23,475 nucleotides of DNA from contig DAQX01000009.1 in NCBI GenBank assembly GCA_002503055.1, forward strand, positions 1 through 23,475, read 5' to 3'. Below the pieces are notes generated by a model, which saw only the letters and a program-made list of their open reading frames with translations, was not told the DNA's origin and did no database searches. Origin of the DNA: Euryarchaeota archaeon UBA86 (GTDB taxonomy: Archaea; Thermoplasmatota; Poseidoniia; Poseidoniales; Thalassarchaeaceae). A program made the translations under genes and the position numbers. Positions 15,530-23,184 of this stretch are shown here, piece after piece (the stretch's first letter is position 1; each line of letters begins with the position of its first letter).

Positions 15530-18460
15530 TCATACGAGTTCTATCTCGTCATCATCGTAATCATCGGACTCTTCTTCTTCTGTAACAGATACTGGAGCAG
15601 GGATGGAATCATCATCTTCGTCCTCAGAATCCTCATCATCATCCTCTCCCAATGATTCCAGATATGCTAGATGGGAAGTCCATCTACGACGGTTCATTCT
15701 ACTTTGAATTCCGGCGAATAGAAGAAGTATTCCGACAAGTGCGATAATCAGAGTAGAGATTCTAGGGTGAGTTACCTCATTGACTAGAATGTCAAAAATT
15801 GAAGAAAGCCCGACAGTCATCGTTACTGTAATTTCAGCAGAGTATTCATCCGGCCAACTCTGCTCCGTATCAAACGGAGTGGCAGTCACAATTACTGGTA
15901 TCTGATCGCCATTGTTAGCCGATTCTGGAACGGTAACATCGAGATTGAATGTAGTCTCTTCAAAGGCCCCCAGTTCAATCAGCGGTGAACCTGATGGACC
16001 ATCAATATCTACCTTCCAGCCTGATTCCTCGACCTCCGCATCCAGTAGAACTGTGAGCGGTCCATTGCCGTTATTCTTCGCCTTCAGCTGTAAAGAGTAT
16101 GTTTCGCCGGGTACTAATTCGTAATTCGGCGATACTTGAACAATCTGAAGCTCGGGTTCGCCGGCCTCTATTTCGAAGATAACAGGCAGATCGAAGTATC
16201 TGGCATCATCTTCGTTGATATCTTCTATAATTCTGAGATAAATTGTATGATTTCCAGCAACCACTTGATTAGTCAGAATTGCTGTAACAAAGATCTCGGA
16301 GAAATCTCCCGGACCTAGAGAGACTCGGGGTACAGAATCTCCAGAGTCGTCGGTGATGGTGAATTGCCATTGCCCATAGGCCGGATCGATATCGAGGTTT
16401 TCCTGCAACGAGGATGGATTCTGGATTCTCCACCAGGTTGCAGATTCTCCTCCTGTCATACTATTCGTTATCCTAACTCGGAAATCAACGACTGCATTGC
16501 CTGATCCAGGGGAGCATAGTTTCACTCGGATGTGACCCAATGGAGTTCCGTCGCAGTCCTGCGAAACTTCCGCGTGTATTCCAAAGGTTCTCTGGATGGT
16601 GAATGCGACAGTGGTCCGTAGAGACGAGTTTCCTTCGCTGATTATCTCAATCTCAATCTGTCCTATATCGGGATCATCTCGGTCAGAAGAAGGTTTGACA
16701 TTGAACAGAAGTTCTTGCGTGGAGTGGCGCTCTAGGATTGCGGTGTGGAATGTTCCGTCTCCCTCGTCCTCCAGAATTCTCTGCCCGGTCTCGTTATCGT
16801 AGATCTGAATGATAGATTTGGCTCTTTGCAATACATCTACACGGAAAGTATCTGCATCGAATCCTGTGTTGAAAATCTCTAGGAGGAATGGAGTAAATTC
16901 GCCATACTCGACATACCTTGGCGCGGTCTGGTCGAAATCATCTGGCCTTGTTGAGTTGGCCAACTGCACATCATGGTCTTCATTCCAAATCGATACTTCT
17001 GGTGGCTGGAAGACATCTATCTTGTCGAGGTCGAGTTGTAGGATGTCTTGATGGACGACTTGTAAGACACTCTCGACCTCGGCCTCGGCGACCGCCCTAA
17101 TCTCGATGCTCTCTGGAGTGCCAGTGAGATCATCGGGGGCAGTCAGTGTAAGAATCGGGTTGAGTATGTCTCCGCCTGCGTTCAGTGTGTATCCCCCTGG
17201 TGAGTCAAACTCGAGAATCCAAGAGCTGCCCAAATTAGTCAGAACCTCGAGTTCTACTTCCATTGACTTGGTAGAGTCGCCCTTGTGCACCAATTGTAGT
17301 GGGATGGCAGTGGTTTGTCCGGGTGCAATATACTCGGTTGTCTTATCGAGGCGATGATTGATTGACACTCCCCACTGATGCATCTCTATTGGTTCGTGCT
17401 CAATCAAGAAATCATTGCCTTGAATATCAGTAATTTCGAGTTCCACAGAGTACTCTCCAGCGGGCAAGCCTCCGGGATATGTCCACATGTACTCGCCAAA
17501 GATACCCTGACTTGTGTCTTCTATGTCCTCATCATCCTCGTTGATGATATGGTCGATTCGATAGACTCCGTTAGGATCCCTCATTAGAAGGCGAGTAGAT
17601 TCGATGTCATATCTGCCGAAAGAGCTCTTGACATCAAATGTGAACTGCATTGCTCTGTCGGAGAGAATGTCATTTGGATACCAGTCCAATTCTGGTCCTT
17701 CTGCTAGTTCGGCCCCTTCTCTCTGTAGGAGAACTAGGCTGTTAGAAATTGCATTCGCCTCGACTTCGATTTGAGAGAATCTGTCCGGCTCTCCATCAAT
17801 CTCGTTCCATGCAACCTCAGCATCACAACTACTGCCGAATGGTCCGCCCGAACTCTCACAACCAGACATTTCGGCTGAGATTGAAATCTCCAGCATCTCA
17901 TTCTTTGAGACTGTGAATGAAGCATCCTGGCCTAAATCAACATCGAACTCTTCGTGATCAAAACTGCAGCTGTTTGTGATACCTTGAGTGCAGGCATCGG
18001 TACTCCATGAGGCAGTTCCTACTTGCGAGCCGCCGGCCTTCAATGTGATTGTCCAGTCGACTGTGGCACCATTGGGGCCAGTGGCCCTGAGGAACAGATC
18101 AAGTGGAACATAGTATCCCGAACTACCGTGCTGAGATCTTCCATATACTTCCAAGGAAGATAGCATGTCGCTAGAGCGGAATTCTATCTCGTTGTCAAGT
18201 GCGCTGGCTGAATCCTCGCCTCCTGAGTCAGGAACCTCAGTTGTGATGTATCCGTCACCTCCTGCTGATGTGTTTTGGGAAGCAAGATAGAGTGTGTACA
18301 GTTTGAGTTCAACCTCATCTTGGGCCATCATTGGCTCACTATTTCTCAGTTCAGAAGGCTCACTGAAAGAAGAGTAAATCGGAGTAATTAGCACCATCGC
18401 CACGAAGATAGCCAAGCGGGCTTTGCCCGGGGAGATAACCGGAGTACTGCTCGTATGCAC
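15530..18460 (-). CDS. Secreted membrane-anchored protein with CARDB/NEW3-like beta domains and acidic cytoplasmic tail
   Basis: This 976-residue protein has a signal-type helix (about 13-33) after a basic Lys-Ala-Arg, a long beta-rich ectodomain, a membrane helix (about 901-918), a basic stop-transfer segment (NRRRW) and a 50-residue tail that is almost entirely Asp, Glu and Ser. Ectodomain segments such as FLLEIFNTGFDADTF and LVPGETYSLQLKAKNNGNG match the CARDB/NPCBM-associated (NEW3) type of Ig fold, common in archaeal surface proteins. The ectodomain cysteines occur as three close pairs (DAC..SCS, SGC..SCD, QDC..LCS), which suggests local disulfides. GTG 18460 lies 27 nt after a TTTAA box and has no Shine-Dalgarno, so it is probably leaderless. 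It is the upstream gene of the giant surface protein and a probable partner. No enzymatic motif is seen. Confidence 0.87.
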   Translation of the reverse strand: MHTSSTPVISPGKARLAIFVAMVLITPIYSSFSEPSELRNSEPMMAQDEVELKLYTLYLASQNTSAGGDGYITTEVPDSGGEDSASALDNEIEFRSSDMLSSLEVYGRSQHGSSGYYVPLDLFLRATGPNGATVDWTITLKAGGSQVGTASWSTDACTQGITNSCSFDHEEFDVDLGQDASFTVSKNEMLEISISAEMSGCESSGGPFGSSCDAEVAWNEIDGEPDRFSQIEVEANAISNSLVLLQREGAELAEGPELDWYPNDILSDRAMQFTFDVKSSFGRYDIESTRLLMRDPNGVYRIDHIINEDDEDIEDTSQGIFGEYMWTYPGGLPAGEYSVELEITDIQGNDFLIEHEPIEMHQWGVSINHRLDKTTEYIAPGQTTAIPLQLVHKGDSTKSMEVELEVLTNLGSSWILEFDSPGGYTLNAGGDILNPILTLTAPDDLTGTPESIEIRAVAEAEVESVLQVVHQDILQLDLDKIDVFQPPEVSIWNEDHDVQLANSTRPDDFDQTAPRYVEYGEFTPFLLEIFNTGFDADTFRVDVLQRAKSIIQIYDNETGQRILEDEGDGTFHTAILERHSTQELLFNVKPSSDRDDPDIGQIEIEIISEGNSSLRTTVAFTIQRTFGIHAEVSQDCDGTPLGHIRVKLCSPGSGNAVVDFRVRITNSMTGGESATWWRIQNPSSLQENLDIDPAYGQWQFTITDDSGDSVPRVSLGPGDFSEIFVTAILTNQVVAGNHTIYLRIIEDINEDDARYFDLPVIFEIEAGEPELQIVQVSPNYELVPGETYSLQLKAKNNGNGPLTVLLDAEVEESGWKVDIDGPSGSPLIELGAFEETTFNLDVTVPESANNGDQIPVIVTATPFDTEQSWPDEYSAEITVTMTVGLSSIFDILVNEVTHPRISTLIIALVGILLLFAGIQSRMNRRRWTSHLAYLESLGEDDDEDSEDEDDDSIPAPVSVTEEEESDDYDDDEIELV

Positions 18461-18483
18461 GGTCTTTCGGCCGTTAGAGTGGC

Positions 18484-18513
18484 GTTAAAGCGTTCGTACC
18501 CCAAGGGTACGAG
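18484..18513 (-). promoter_or_regulatory. Promoter and inverted repeat upstream of the surface-protein operon
   Basis: On the minus strand CTTTAAC (18485-18490) is centred 27 nt before GTG 18460 and serves as a TATA-like box for a leaderless transcript. Directly upstream of it is a perfect inverted repeat, TCGTACCC-CAA-GGGTACGA (18494-18512). Its position just ahead of the TATA/BRE suits an activator or repressor site. It could alternatively be a hairpin in a transcript crossing the region. Confidence 0.4.
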
Positions 18514-18576
18514 ATGAGTCAATTCAAGACGGTATCTTGCGCTCGGTTCAAGAGAAGGAGACCCTGCTCACGGGTT

Positions 18577-18662
18577 GCAGGGGTACCCGAGTCGGTCAAA
18601 GGGGCCGGACTTAAGCTCCGGTGCAAAGTGCTTCGCAGGTTCGAATCCTGCCCCCTGCACCA
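18577..18662 (+). tRNA. tRNA-Leu (anticodon UAA), CCA encoded
   Basis: This is a class II tRNA. The acceptor arms are GCAGGGG (18577-18583) and CCCCTGC (18652-18658) with discriminator A at 18659, and CCA (18660-18662) is encoded. The anticodon stem is CCGGA/TCCGG with loop CTTAAGC, giving anticodon TAA, which reads UUA leucine. A long variable region of about 13 nt follows. The T arm is GCAGG-TTCGAAT-CCTGC. A73 and the long variable arm agree with leucine. No intron is seen. The CCA end directly touches the folB stop codon on the opposite strand. Confidence 0.95.
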
Positions 18663-19070
18663 TCACTTGACTCTAGTCATAGTGCAACCCAGTCTAGAGT
18701 CATCATTTGTGATATCGAGTTTGCTTGCACTGACAGAAGCCGCCACTACCTCGGCCGGCGCCATCATCTCATCAAGTAGCCTCATTACCATGGTCTCGAG
18801 TAATGATGGTCGATCCATAGCAACTACCCTGTCGAGAGAAGAAACCAGATACTCGTAATCAAGAACTTGGTCAATTGAGTCATTAGGTGGCCTAGAGTCA
18901 TCGACTACAACATGTATGTCGAACATGACTCTTTGGGGTGATCCTTGTTCATGTTCGTATACTCCCACATCGACAAGCCTGATTGCACCCTCAAGAAATA
19001 ATGACGAGGCATTTCGCCCGCTGGAGAGTAACGCCTCGATAGCTTCACTGTGACTTGTGGGCATATTCAC
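18663..19070 (-). CDS. folB: Dihydroneopterin aldolase family protein
   Basis: The 135 residues match the FolB family. LEGAIRLVDVGVYEHEQ leads into QRVMFDIHV; DYEYL (Tyr72), LLETM (Glu92) and a late lysine in SASKLDI (Lys117) stand where the family has its active-site or pterin-anchoring residues. FolB converts 7,8-dihydroneopterin to 6-hydroxymethyl-dihydropterin and also epimerises it to dihydromonapterin. Many archaea use the unrelated MptD, so a bacterial-type FolB is notable. About 24 residues precede the usual start of the fold. GTG 19070 overlaps the upstream SDR stop in a GTGA, which indicates translational coupling; ATG 19064 is the alternative. The stop codon abuts the tRNA-Leu gene. 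Confidence in the family is good, with the exact reaction less certain. Confidence 0.85.
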   Translation of the reverse strand: MNMPTSHSEAIEALLSSGRNASSLFLEGAIRLVDVGVYEHEQGSPQRVMFDIHVVVDDSRPPNDSIDQVLDYEYLVSSLDRVVAMDRPSLLETMVMRLLDEMMAPAEVVAASVSASKLDITNDDSRLGCTMTRVK

Positions 19071-19822
19071 TCCGTCTCAAACAGAACATCACGCGCTCTT
19101 GACAAGAATCTCTCGCCCGAGTCAACAAATAGAATCTGACCTGTTACCGCCCTAGCTCCGACTAAGTAGCAGACAGCATCTGCGATGTCTTCTGGCTTCG
19201 GGCCATATCCGAGTGGAGATTCGGACTGAGCCCTAGCGAATCCTTCCTCAGTCTGATCATCGCTCGGCAGAGTATGCCCCGGGGCGACGGCGTTGACTCT
19301 GATCCTAGGGGCGAGTCCTCGAGCCAATGCATCAGTCAACCCTAGCATTGCATATCTAGAAGCAGTGTAGGATAGGTGATCAGGATTGGGTTCCGCGATT
19401 TTCTGGTCTAGGACATTCACCACACAGGCAGAATGTCCTTCTTCCAGAATCTCATTCAGAGATCTAATCAGCAGCAAAGGAGATTTTGCATTGACATCCA
19501 TGTGGGCATCCCAACTCTCTGTATCTACACTATGAATATCATCATGAATGAACAGAGAGGCGTTGTTTACGATTCCGCAGATTGGCCCGTGTTTGCTCGC
19601 CAATGAAACCAAGTTAGAAGCCGATTCGGCATCTTCTAGATCGGCTTTAATGGTGAATGCGGATCCGCCGAATTCCTCGATGGTTTCGACGAGTTCTTCG
19701 GCCTCGTTGCTTGAACCTCGATAATGAATGGCGATTGAGTATCCCGCTCTAGCCAGGCGCAAACTAATCGCCCTTCCTATACGCTTGGCCCCACCTGTAA
19801 CGAGTACGATCCCCTCGGCCAT
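19067..19822 (-). CDS. FolM/pteridine-reductase-like SDR oxidoreductase with YxxxR active site
   Basis: This 251-residue short-chain dehydrogenase has the NADP-binding motif TGGAKRIG (9-16), which fits the TGxxxRxG form of pteridine reductases (PTR1, FolM). IVNNAS follows. VLDQK has Asp in place of the usual catalytic Ser, again as in PTR1-like enzymes. ALAPRIRVNAVAPGHTLPS matches SDRs encoded beside folB in bacteria. The catalytic YxxxK is here Tyr152-T-A-S-Arg156, a Lys-to-Arg change confirmed in the codons. The likely reaction is NADPH reduction of a dihydropterin, and the GTGA overlap with folB supports a shared pathway. ATG 19822 lies about 25 nt after a TAATATC box, so the leader is very short or absent. 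Activity with Arg156 is uncertain. Confidence 0.87.
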   Translation of the reverse strand: MAEGIVLVTGGAKRIGRAISLRLARAGYSIAIHYRGSSNEAEELVETIEEFGGSAFTIKADLEDAESASNLVSLASKHGPICGIVNNASLFIHDDIHSVDTESWDAHMDVNAKSPLLLIRSLNEILEEGHSACVVNVLDQKIAEPNPDHLSYTASRYAMLGLTDALARGLAPRIRVNAVAPGHTLPSDDQTEEGFARAQSESPLGYGPKPEDIADAVCYLVGARAVTGQILFVDSGERFLSRARDVLFETE

Positions 19823-19843
19823 GAACTACCGAAGACAACATCT

Positions 19844-19870
19844 GATATTACCAGTTGTATACGTACACAA
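19844..19870. promoter_or_regulatory. Divergent promoter region of the pterin SDR and lipA
   Basis: The 68 bp between the two starts holds a TATA-like TAATATC for the SDR (19844-19850, read on minus, about 25 nt before its ATG) and TTGTATACG (19855-19863, plus) about 27-30 nt ahead of lipA ATG 19891. A 16-bp near-palindrome, TTGT-A-TACGTA-C-ACAA (14 of 16 symmetric), covers 19855-19870 and overlaps the lipA box. One bound protein could control both operons. Confidence 0.4.
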
Positions 19871-19890
19871 GAGAGGATAGGCGTAGCAGA

Positions 19891-20934
19891 ATGGTTAATG
19901 TCGGTACGCCATCCGACGGTTTGATGGCAACTCGCCTCCCTACCATAGACGCGGATTCTGCTATCGTAGAGGGTTGTGGGGGCACCCCTAGACAGAGCGC
20001 TACTGAGCGGAGAAAGGCATTGAGAAAGAGACTGCCAACTTGGTTCAAGACCTCGTTGCCTACGGGCGATGCCCAGACTAGATACAATGAGACGCGCTCA
20101 AGTGTTCACGAGCACGGTTTGCACACTGTTTGCGAAGAGGCCCGCTGCCCCAATGTCCATGATTGCTGGGGAAGAGGTACAGCTACATTCATGGTGGCTG
20201 GAGAAGTCTGCACCAGAGGTTGTAGATTCTGTGCTGTTGGTACCGAAAAAATCCCCCCTGCATTGGATCCATCCGAACCATCGGAATTGGCTGAGGCTGT
20301 TGCGAGGATGGGGCTCGACCATGCTGTGATTACGGTCGTTAACAGAGATGACCTTGGAGACGGTGGTGCTGGGCACTACAGAGATTGTATACTTGCAGTG
20401 AATGATCGTTGTCCAAGTGTAGGGCTCGAGTTGTTATGCTCTGATTTGGACGGGGATCTAGTATCTCTTGGGGAATTGCTCGACAATCTGCCACTCAGAG
20501 TTTTTGCACACAATGTAGAATGTGTACCTAGACTCGATTCGTTAGTTCGTGATCCGAGGGCATCTTTCGAGCAATCTCTCGATATTCTGCGAGAGGCCCG
20601 TAGGCTTCGTCCTGACATTCTAATCAAGTCAAGCATTATGGTCGGTCTGGGAGAGACCGATGAAGAGGTGAGTGAATCAATGAGGTTGCTTTTCGACGCT
20701 GGAGTCGATATGCTGACACTTGGCCAGTACCTGCAACCAAGCGATAGGCACCTTCCTGTAGACAGATTTCCTGAGCCTGCGCAGTTTGCGACTTGGGATG
20801 GAGAGGCTCGTGAAATTGGATTCAAGGCCGTAGCTAGTGGACCTCTTGTTCGATCGAGTTATCGAGCCGGGCTACTTTGGGAAGAGGCTCGCGGGGGGGC
20901 GCCGGTCCTTTTGGACGGTCAAGTGGAGAGGTAG
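19891..20934 (+). CDS. lipA: Lipoyl synthase
   Basis: This 347-residue radical SAM enzyme (EC 2.8.1.8) inserts two sulfurs into octanoyl groups on lipoyl domains. It carries both iron-sulfur motifs: the auxiliary cluster CEEARCPNVHDC (Cys81, 86, 92) and the radical SAM CTRGCRFC (Cys107, 111, 114). The RSSYRAG near the C-terminus supplies the serine ligand of the auxiliary cluster. The remainder (NRDDLGDGGAGHY, SSIMVGLGE, LTLGQYLQPS) follows the bacterial-type LipA closely. ATG 19891 was chosen over an upstream TTG (19855), which lies inside the promoter; ATG 19924 would also keep all motifs. The N-terminus (about 45 residues before the conserved part) is long. The stop codon is 8 nt before the E1-alpha start, whose Shine-Dalgarno overlaps the lipA end. 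It serves the E2 encoded in the same operon. Confidence 0.96.
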   Translation: MVNVGTPSDGLMATRLPTIDADSAIVEGCGGTPRQSATERRKALRKRLPTWFKTSLPTGDAQTRYNETRSSVHEHGLHTVCEEARCPNVHDCWGRGTATFMVAGEVCTRGCRFCAVGTEKIPPALDPSEPSELAEAVARMGLDHAVITVVNRDDLGDGGAGHYRDCILAVNDRCPSVGLELLCSDLDGDLVSLGELLDNLPLRVFAHNVECVPRLDSLVRDPRASFEQSLDILREARRLRPDILIKSSIMVGLGETDEEVSESMRLLFDAGVDMLTLGQYLQPSDRHLPVDRFPEPAQFATWDGEAREIGFKAVASGPLVRSSYRAGLLWEEARGGAPVLLDGQVER

Positions 20935-20942
20935 GTGATTGA

Positions 20943-22181
20943 ATGGCCAAGAAGAAGCCCAGTCTGAAAATTCCTGATGCCCCACATCGCCCCGGTGATG
21001 AGGCCAGTTTCGAATCATGGCCTTGGCAACCAGGAGACCTCAAGATGCCTGATCCCAAGAATTGTAGTTCAGAAGATACAGTTCCACACGCAGCTGGACT
21101 AATCCGAGTTCTTGGAGACGATAACAAGGCATCTGGAGATTGGGACCCTGGACTGGATGCGGACGATCTTAGACTGGGGCTTGAGTACATGGTAAGACTC
21201 AGAATCTTCGACGATCGAATGATGAAGATGCAGAGGACTGGTAAACTATCATTCTACATGCGATCCTTTGGAGAGGAGTGTGTCGCCATAGCCCAAACCA
21301 TGGCACTAGAGACTCAGGACTGGATTTTTCCCACTTACAGGCAACCCGGTGCTCAATTCGTTAGGGGCCGAGACATGGTTAGTATGATATGCCACTGCAT
21401 AGGCAATGTCGAGGACAACATCAAAGGCAGACAGATGCCTGTTCACTATTCATATCGAGAGGGTAGATTCATTTCAATATCAAGTCCAGTAGGCACTCAA
21501 TTCAGCCAGGCTGTTGGAGTTGCGATGGCCTCGCAGTACAGGGGCTTGGACGAGGTAACCATCACATGGATTGGAGACGGGGCTAGTGCAGAAGGAGACT
21601 ATCACTACGCCCTCAACTTCGCCAGTGTGTACAAGGCTCCAGTCATTTTGAATGTCGTGAACAATCAATGGGCCATCTCCACTCATGCTAACTTCGCCAC
21701 CGGCGGTGGTGAGTTTGCCTCCAGAGGTTTGCCTTACGGGCTTGCTTCATTACGCGTCGACGGTAACGATTTCCTCGCCCTCTACTCTGCTACTAAGTGG
21801 GCTAGGCAGCGCGCGGCGGCTGGCGCCGGCGCCACCCATATCGAGGTTCTTACCTATCGCGCTGGGGCGCATAGCAGCAGTGATGATCCGAGTCGCTACA
21901 GGCCCGGAGACGAGCACACAAAGTGGCCGGGCGGAGACCCCGTGGAGAGGCTACGAGACCACTTGATTGAGATTGGCGAGTGGAGTGATGAGAAACACAT
22001 CGAATTAGAGAAGCGGATTGATGATGAAGTCATGAGCGCGTACAAAGAAGCTGTCTCTCATGGCGATTTAGCAACCGGTCCATATCCCAGTTCTGATACC
22101 ATATTTACGGAAGTATACCAAGAGATGCCGTGGCACTTAGAGGAGCAATTTAACGAAATGATGGAGGAATCAGATGACTAA
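20943..22181 (+). CDS. bkdA1: Branched-chain 2-oxoacid dehydrogenase E1 alpha subunit
   Basis: The gene encodes the 412-residue alpha subunit of a ThDP-dependent decarboxylase. The diphosphate-binding motif is GDGASAEG through VVNNQW (Gly211-Asp-Gly, Asn240-Asn241). KGRQMPVHYS, the RVDGNDFLALYSATK stretch, a C-terminal VYQEMP and the loop AHSSSDD (His310-Ser311) match the branched-chain (BCKDH) type better than pyruvate dehydrogenase. The first His of the usual HHS loop is Ala309, and the His next to Ser is kept. The reaction is oxidative decarboxylation of 2-oxoacids from Val, Leu and Ile. The first 75 or so residues form a low-similarity extension. ATG 20943 has AGGTGAT four bases upstream. 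It overlaps the E1-beta gene by 8 bp. The precise substrate range is not readable. Confidence 0.93.
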   Translation: MAKKKPSLKIPDAPHRPGDEASFESWPWQPGDLKMPDPKNCSSEDTVPHAAGLIRVLGDDNKASGDWDPGLDADDLRLGLEYMVRLRIFDDRMMKMQRTGKLSFYMRSFGEECVAIAQTMALETQDWIFPTYRQPGAQFVRGRDMVSMICHCIGNVEDNIKGRQMPVHYSYREGRFISISSPVGTQFSQAVGVAMASQYRGLDEVTITWIGDGASAEGDYHYALNFASVYKAPVILNVVNNQWAISTHANFATGGGEFASRGLPYGLASLRVDGNDFLALYSATKWARQRAAAGAGATHIEVLTYRAGAHSSSDDPSRYRPGDEHTKWPGGDPVERLRDHLIEIGEWSDEKHIELEKRIDDEVMSAYKEAVSHGDLATGPYPSSDTIFTEVYQEMPWHLEEQFNEMMEESDD

Positions 22182-23184
22182 CATGAACATGATTCAATCC
22201 CTTAACAATGCATTAGACATAATGCTAGAGAATGATGACGGAGTAATCGTCTTCGGCGAGGATGTTGGCTACTTTGGTGGTGTATTCCGAACTACTGACG
22301 GACTCCAAGCAAAGCACGGCGAGCATCGCGTCTTCGATTCGCCGCTGTCTGAAGGAGGGATCCTATCGGCGGCCTTCGGAATGGGGCTCAACGGCCTGAG
22401 GCCGGTAGTTGAAATTCAGTTCGCAGACTACATATTCCCAGCCTATGATCAGATTGTCAACGAATTGGCCAAAATCAGGCATCGCTCTGGTGGTGAGTAC
22501 TGGTCTCCTGTCACGGTTCGCACGCCTGCGGGAGGGGGAATTAGAGGAGGTCATCATCATTCCCAATCCCCAGAGTCGCAATTCACTCATACTCCTGGCC
22601 TCAAGGTCGCTTACTGTTCTACACCATTCAATGCGAAGGGTTTGCTGATAAGTGCCATAGAGAGTAATGATCCAGTCATCTTCTTTGAGCCGAAGCGATG
22701 CTACAGAGGGCCATTCTACGGAGACCCGCACAATGTCCCGACTTGGGAAGGTCACCCTGAGGCAGAAGTACCGGAGGCTCACTACTCTATACCTCTGGGA
22801 GAAGCCAGACTGGCTATGGAAGGTGATGATTGTACTGTGATTTCTTGGGGAGCTATGGTTCATGTCTGTGAGCAGGCAATCAAGGATAGTGGAGTATCTT
22901 GTGACCTAATCGACTTACAGACTCTAGTTCCTTGGGATCGTGACGCAGTCGTCAAATCGATTGAGAAGACAGGGCGATGTGTGATTGTCCATGAAGCACC
23001 CAAGACCAGTGGTTTCGGAGCGGAGATGGTTGCTTCTGTTCAAGAGAGATGCTTCTATCACCTCGAAAGCCCTATTGAGAGAGTTACTGGTTGGGATACT
23101 CCTTTTCCTCACACTACTGAATGGGATTACATGCCGGGACCCTCTCGCATAGCCGCGGCAATACACAGATCACAGGTGAATTAG
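22174..23184 (+). CDS. bkdA2: Branched-chain 2-oxoacid dehydrogenase E1 beta subunit
   Basis: The 336 residues match the E1-beta family throughout: VFGEDVGYFGGVFRTT near residue 30, the SEGGILSAAFGMGLNG segment, EIQFADYIFPAYDQIVNE, the HHHSQSPESQFTHTPGLKV substrate loop, and DLQTLVPWD with VIVHEAPKTSGFGAE in the C-terminal transketolase domain. The subunit pairs with E1-alpha in an alpha2beta2 heterotetramer; the glutamate in FGED activates ThDP. It begins inside the E1-alpha gene (8-bp overlap), with GGAGG at 22163-22167 six bases upstream of the ATG. It ends directly at the E2 start with no gap, so translation is probably coupled. Identity is firm; the branched-chain assignment follows the alpha subunit. 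Confidence 0.95.
   Translation: MTNMNMIQSLNNALDIMLENDDGVIVFGEDVGYFGGVFRTTDGLQAKHGEHRVFDSPLSEGGILSAAFGMGLNGLRPVVEIQFADYIFPAYDQIVNELAKIRHRSGGEYWSPVTVRTPAGGGIRGGHHHSQSPESQFTHTPGLKVAYCSTPFNAKGLLISAIESNDPVIFFEPKRCYRGPFYGDPHNVPTWEGHPEAEVPEAHYSIPLGEARLAMEGDDCTVISWGAMVHVCEQAIKDSGVSCDLIDLQTLVPWDRDAVVKSIEKTGRCVIVHEAPKTSGFGAEMVASVQERCFYHLESPIERVTGWDTPFPHTTEWDYMPGPSRIAAAIHRSQVN

Noticed and set aside
18514..18858. 114-residue plus-strand ORF
   Set aside because: It reads through the tRNA-Leu gene and then antisense to folB, so it is not a gene.
19855..19890. Upstream TTG start for lipA adding 12 residues
   Set aside because: The TTG lies inside the likely TATA region and near-palindrome; ATG 19891 fits the expected transcription start.
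20376..20825. 149-residue minus-strand ORF inside lipA
   Set aside because: It is fully antisense to a well-conserved gene, has no recognisable domain and no ribosome binding site.
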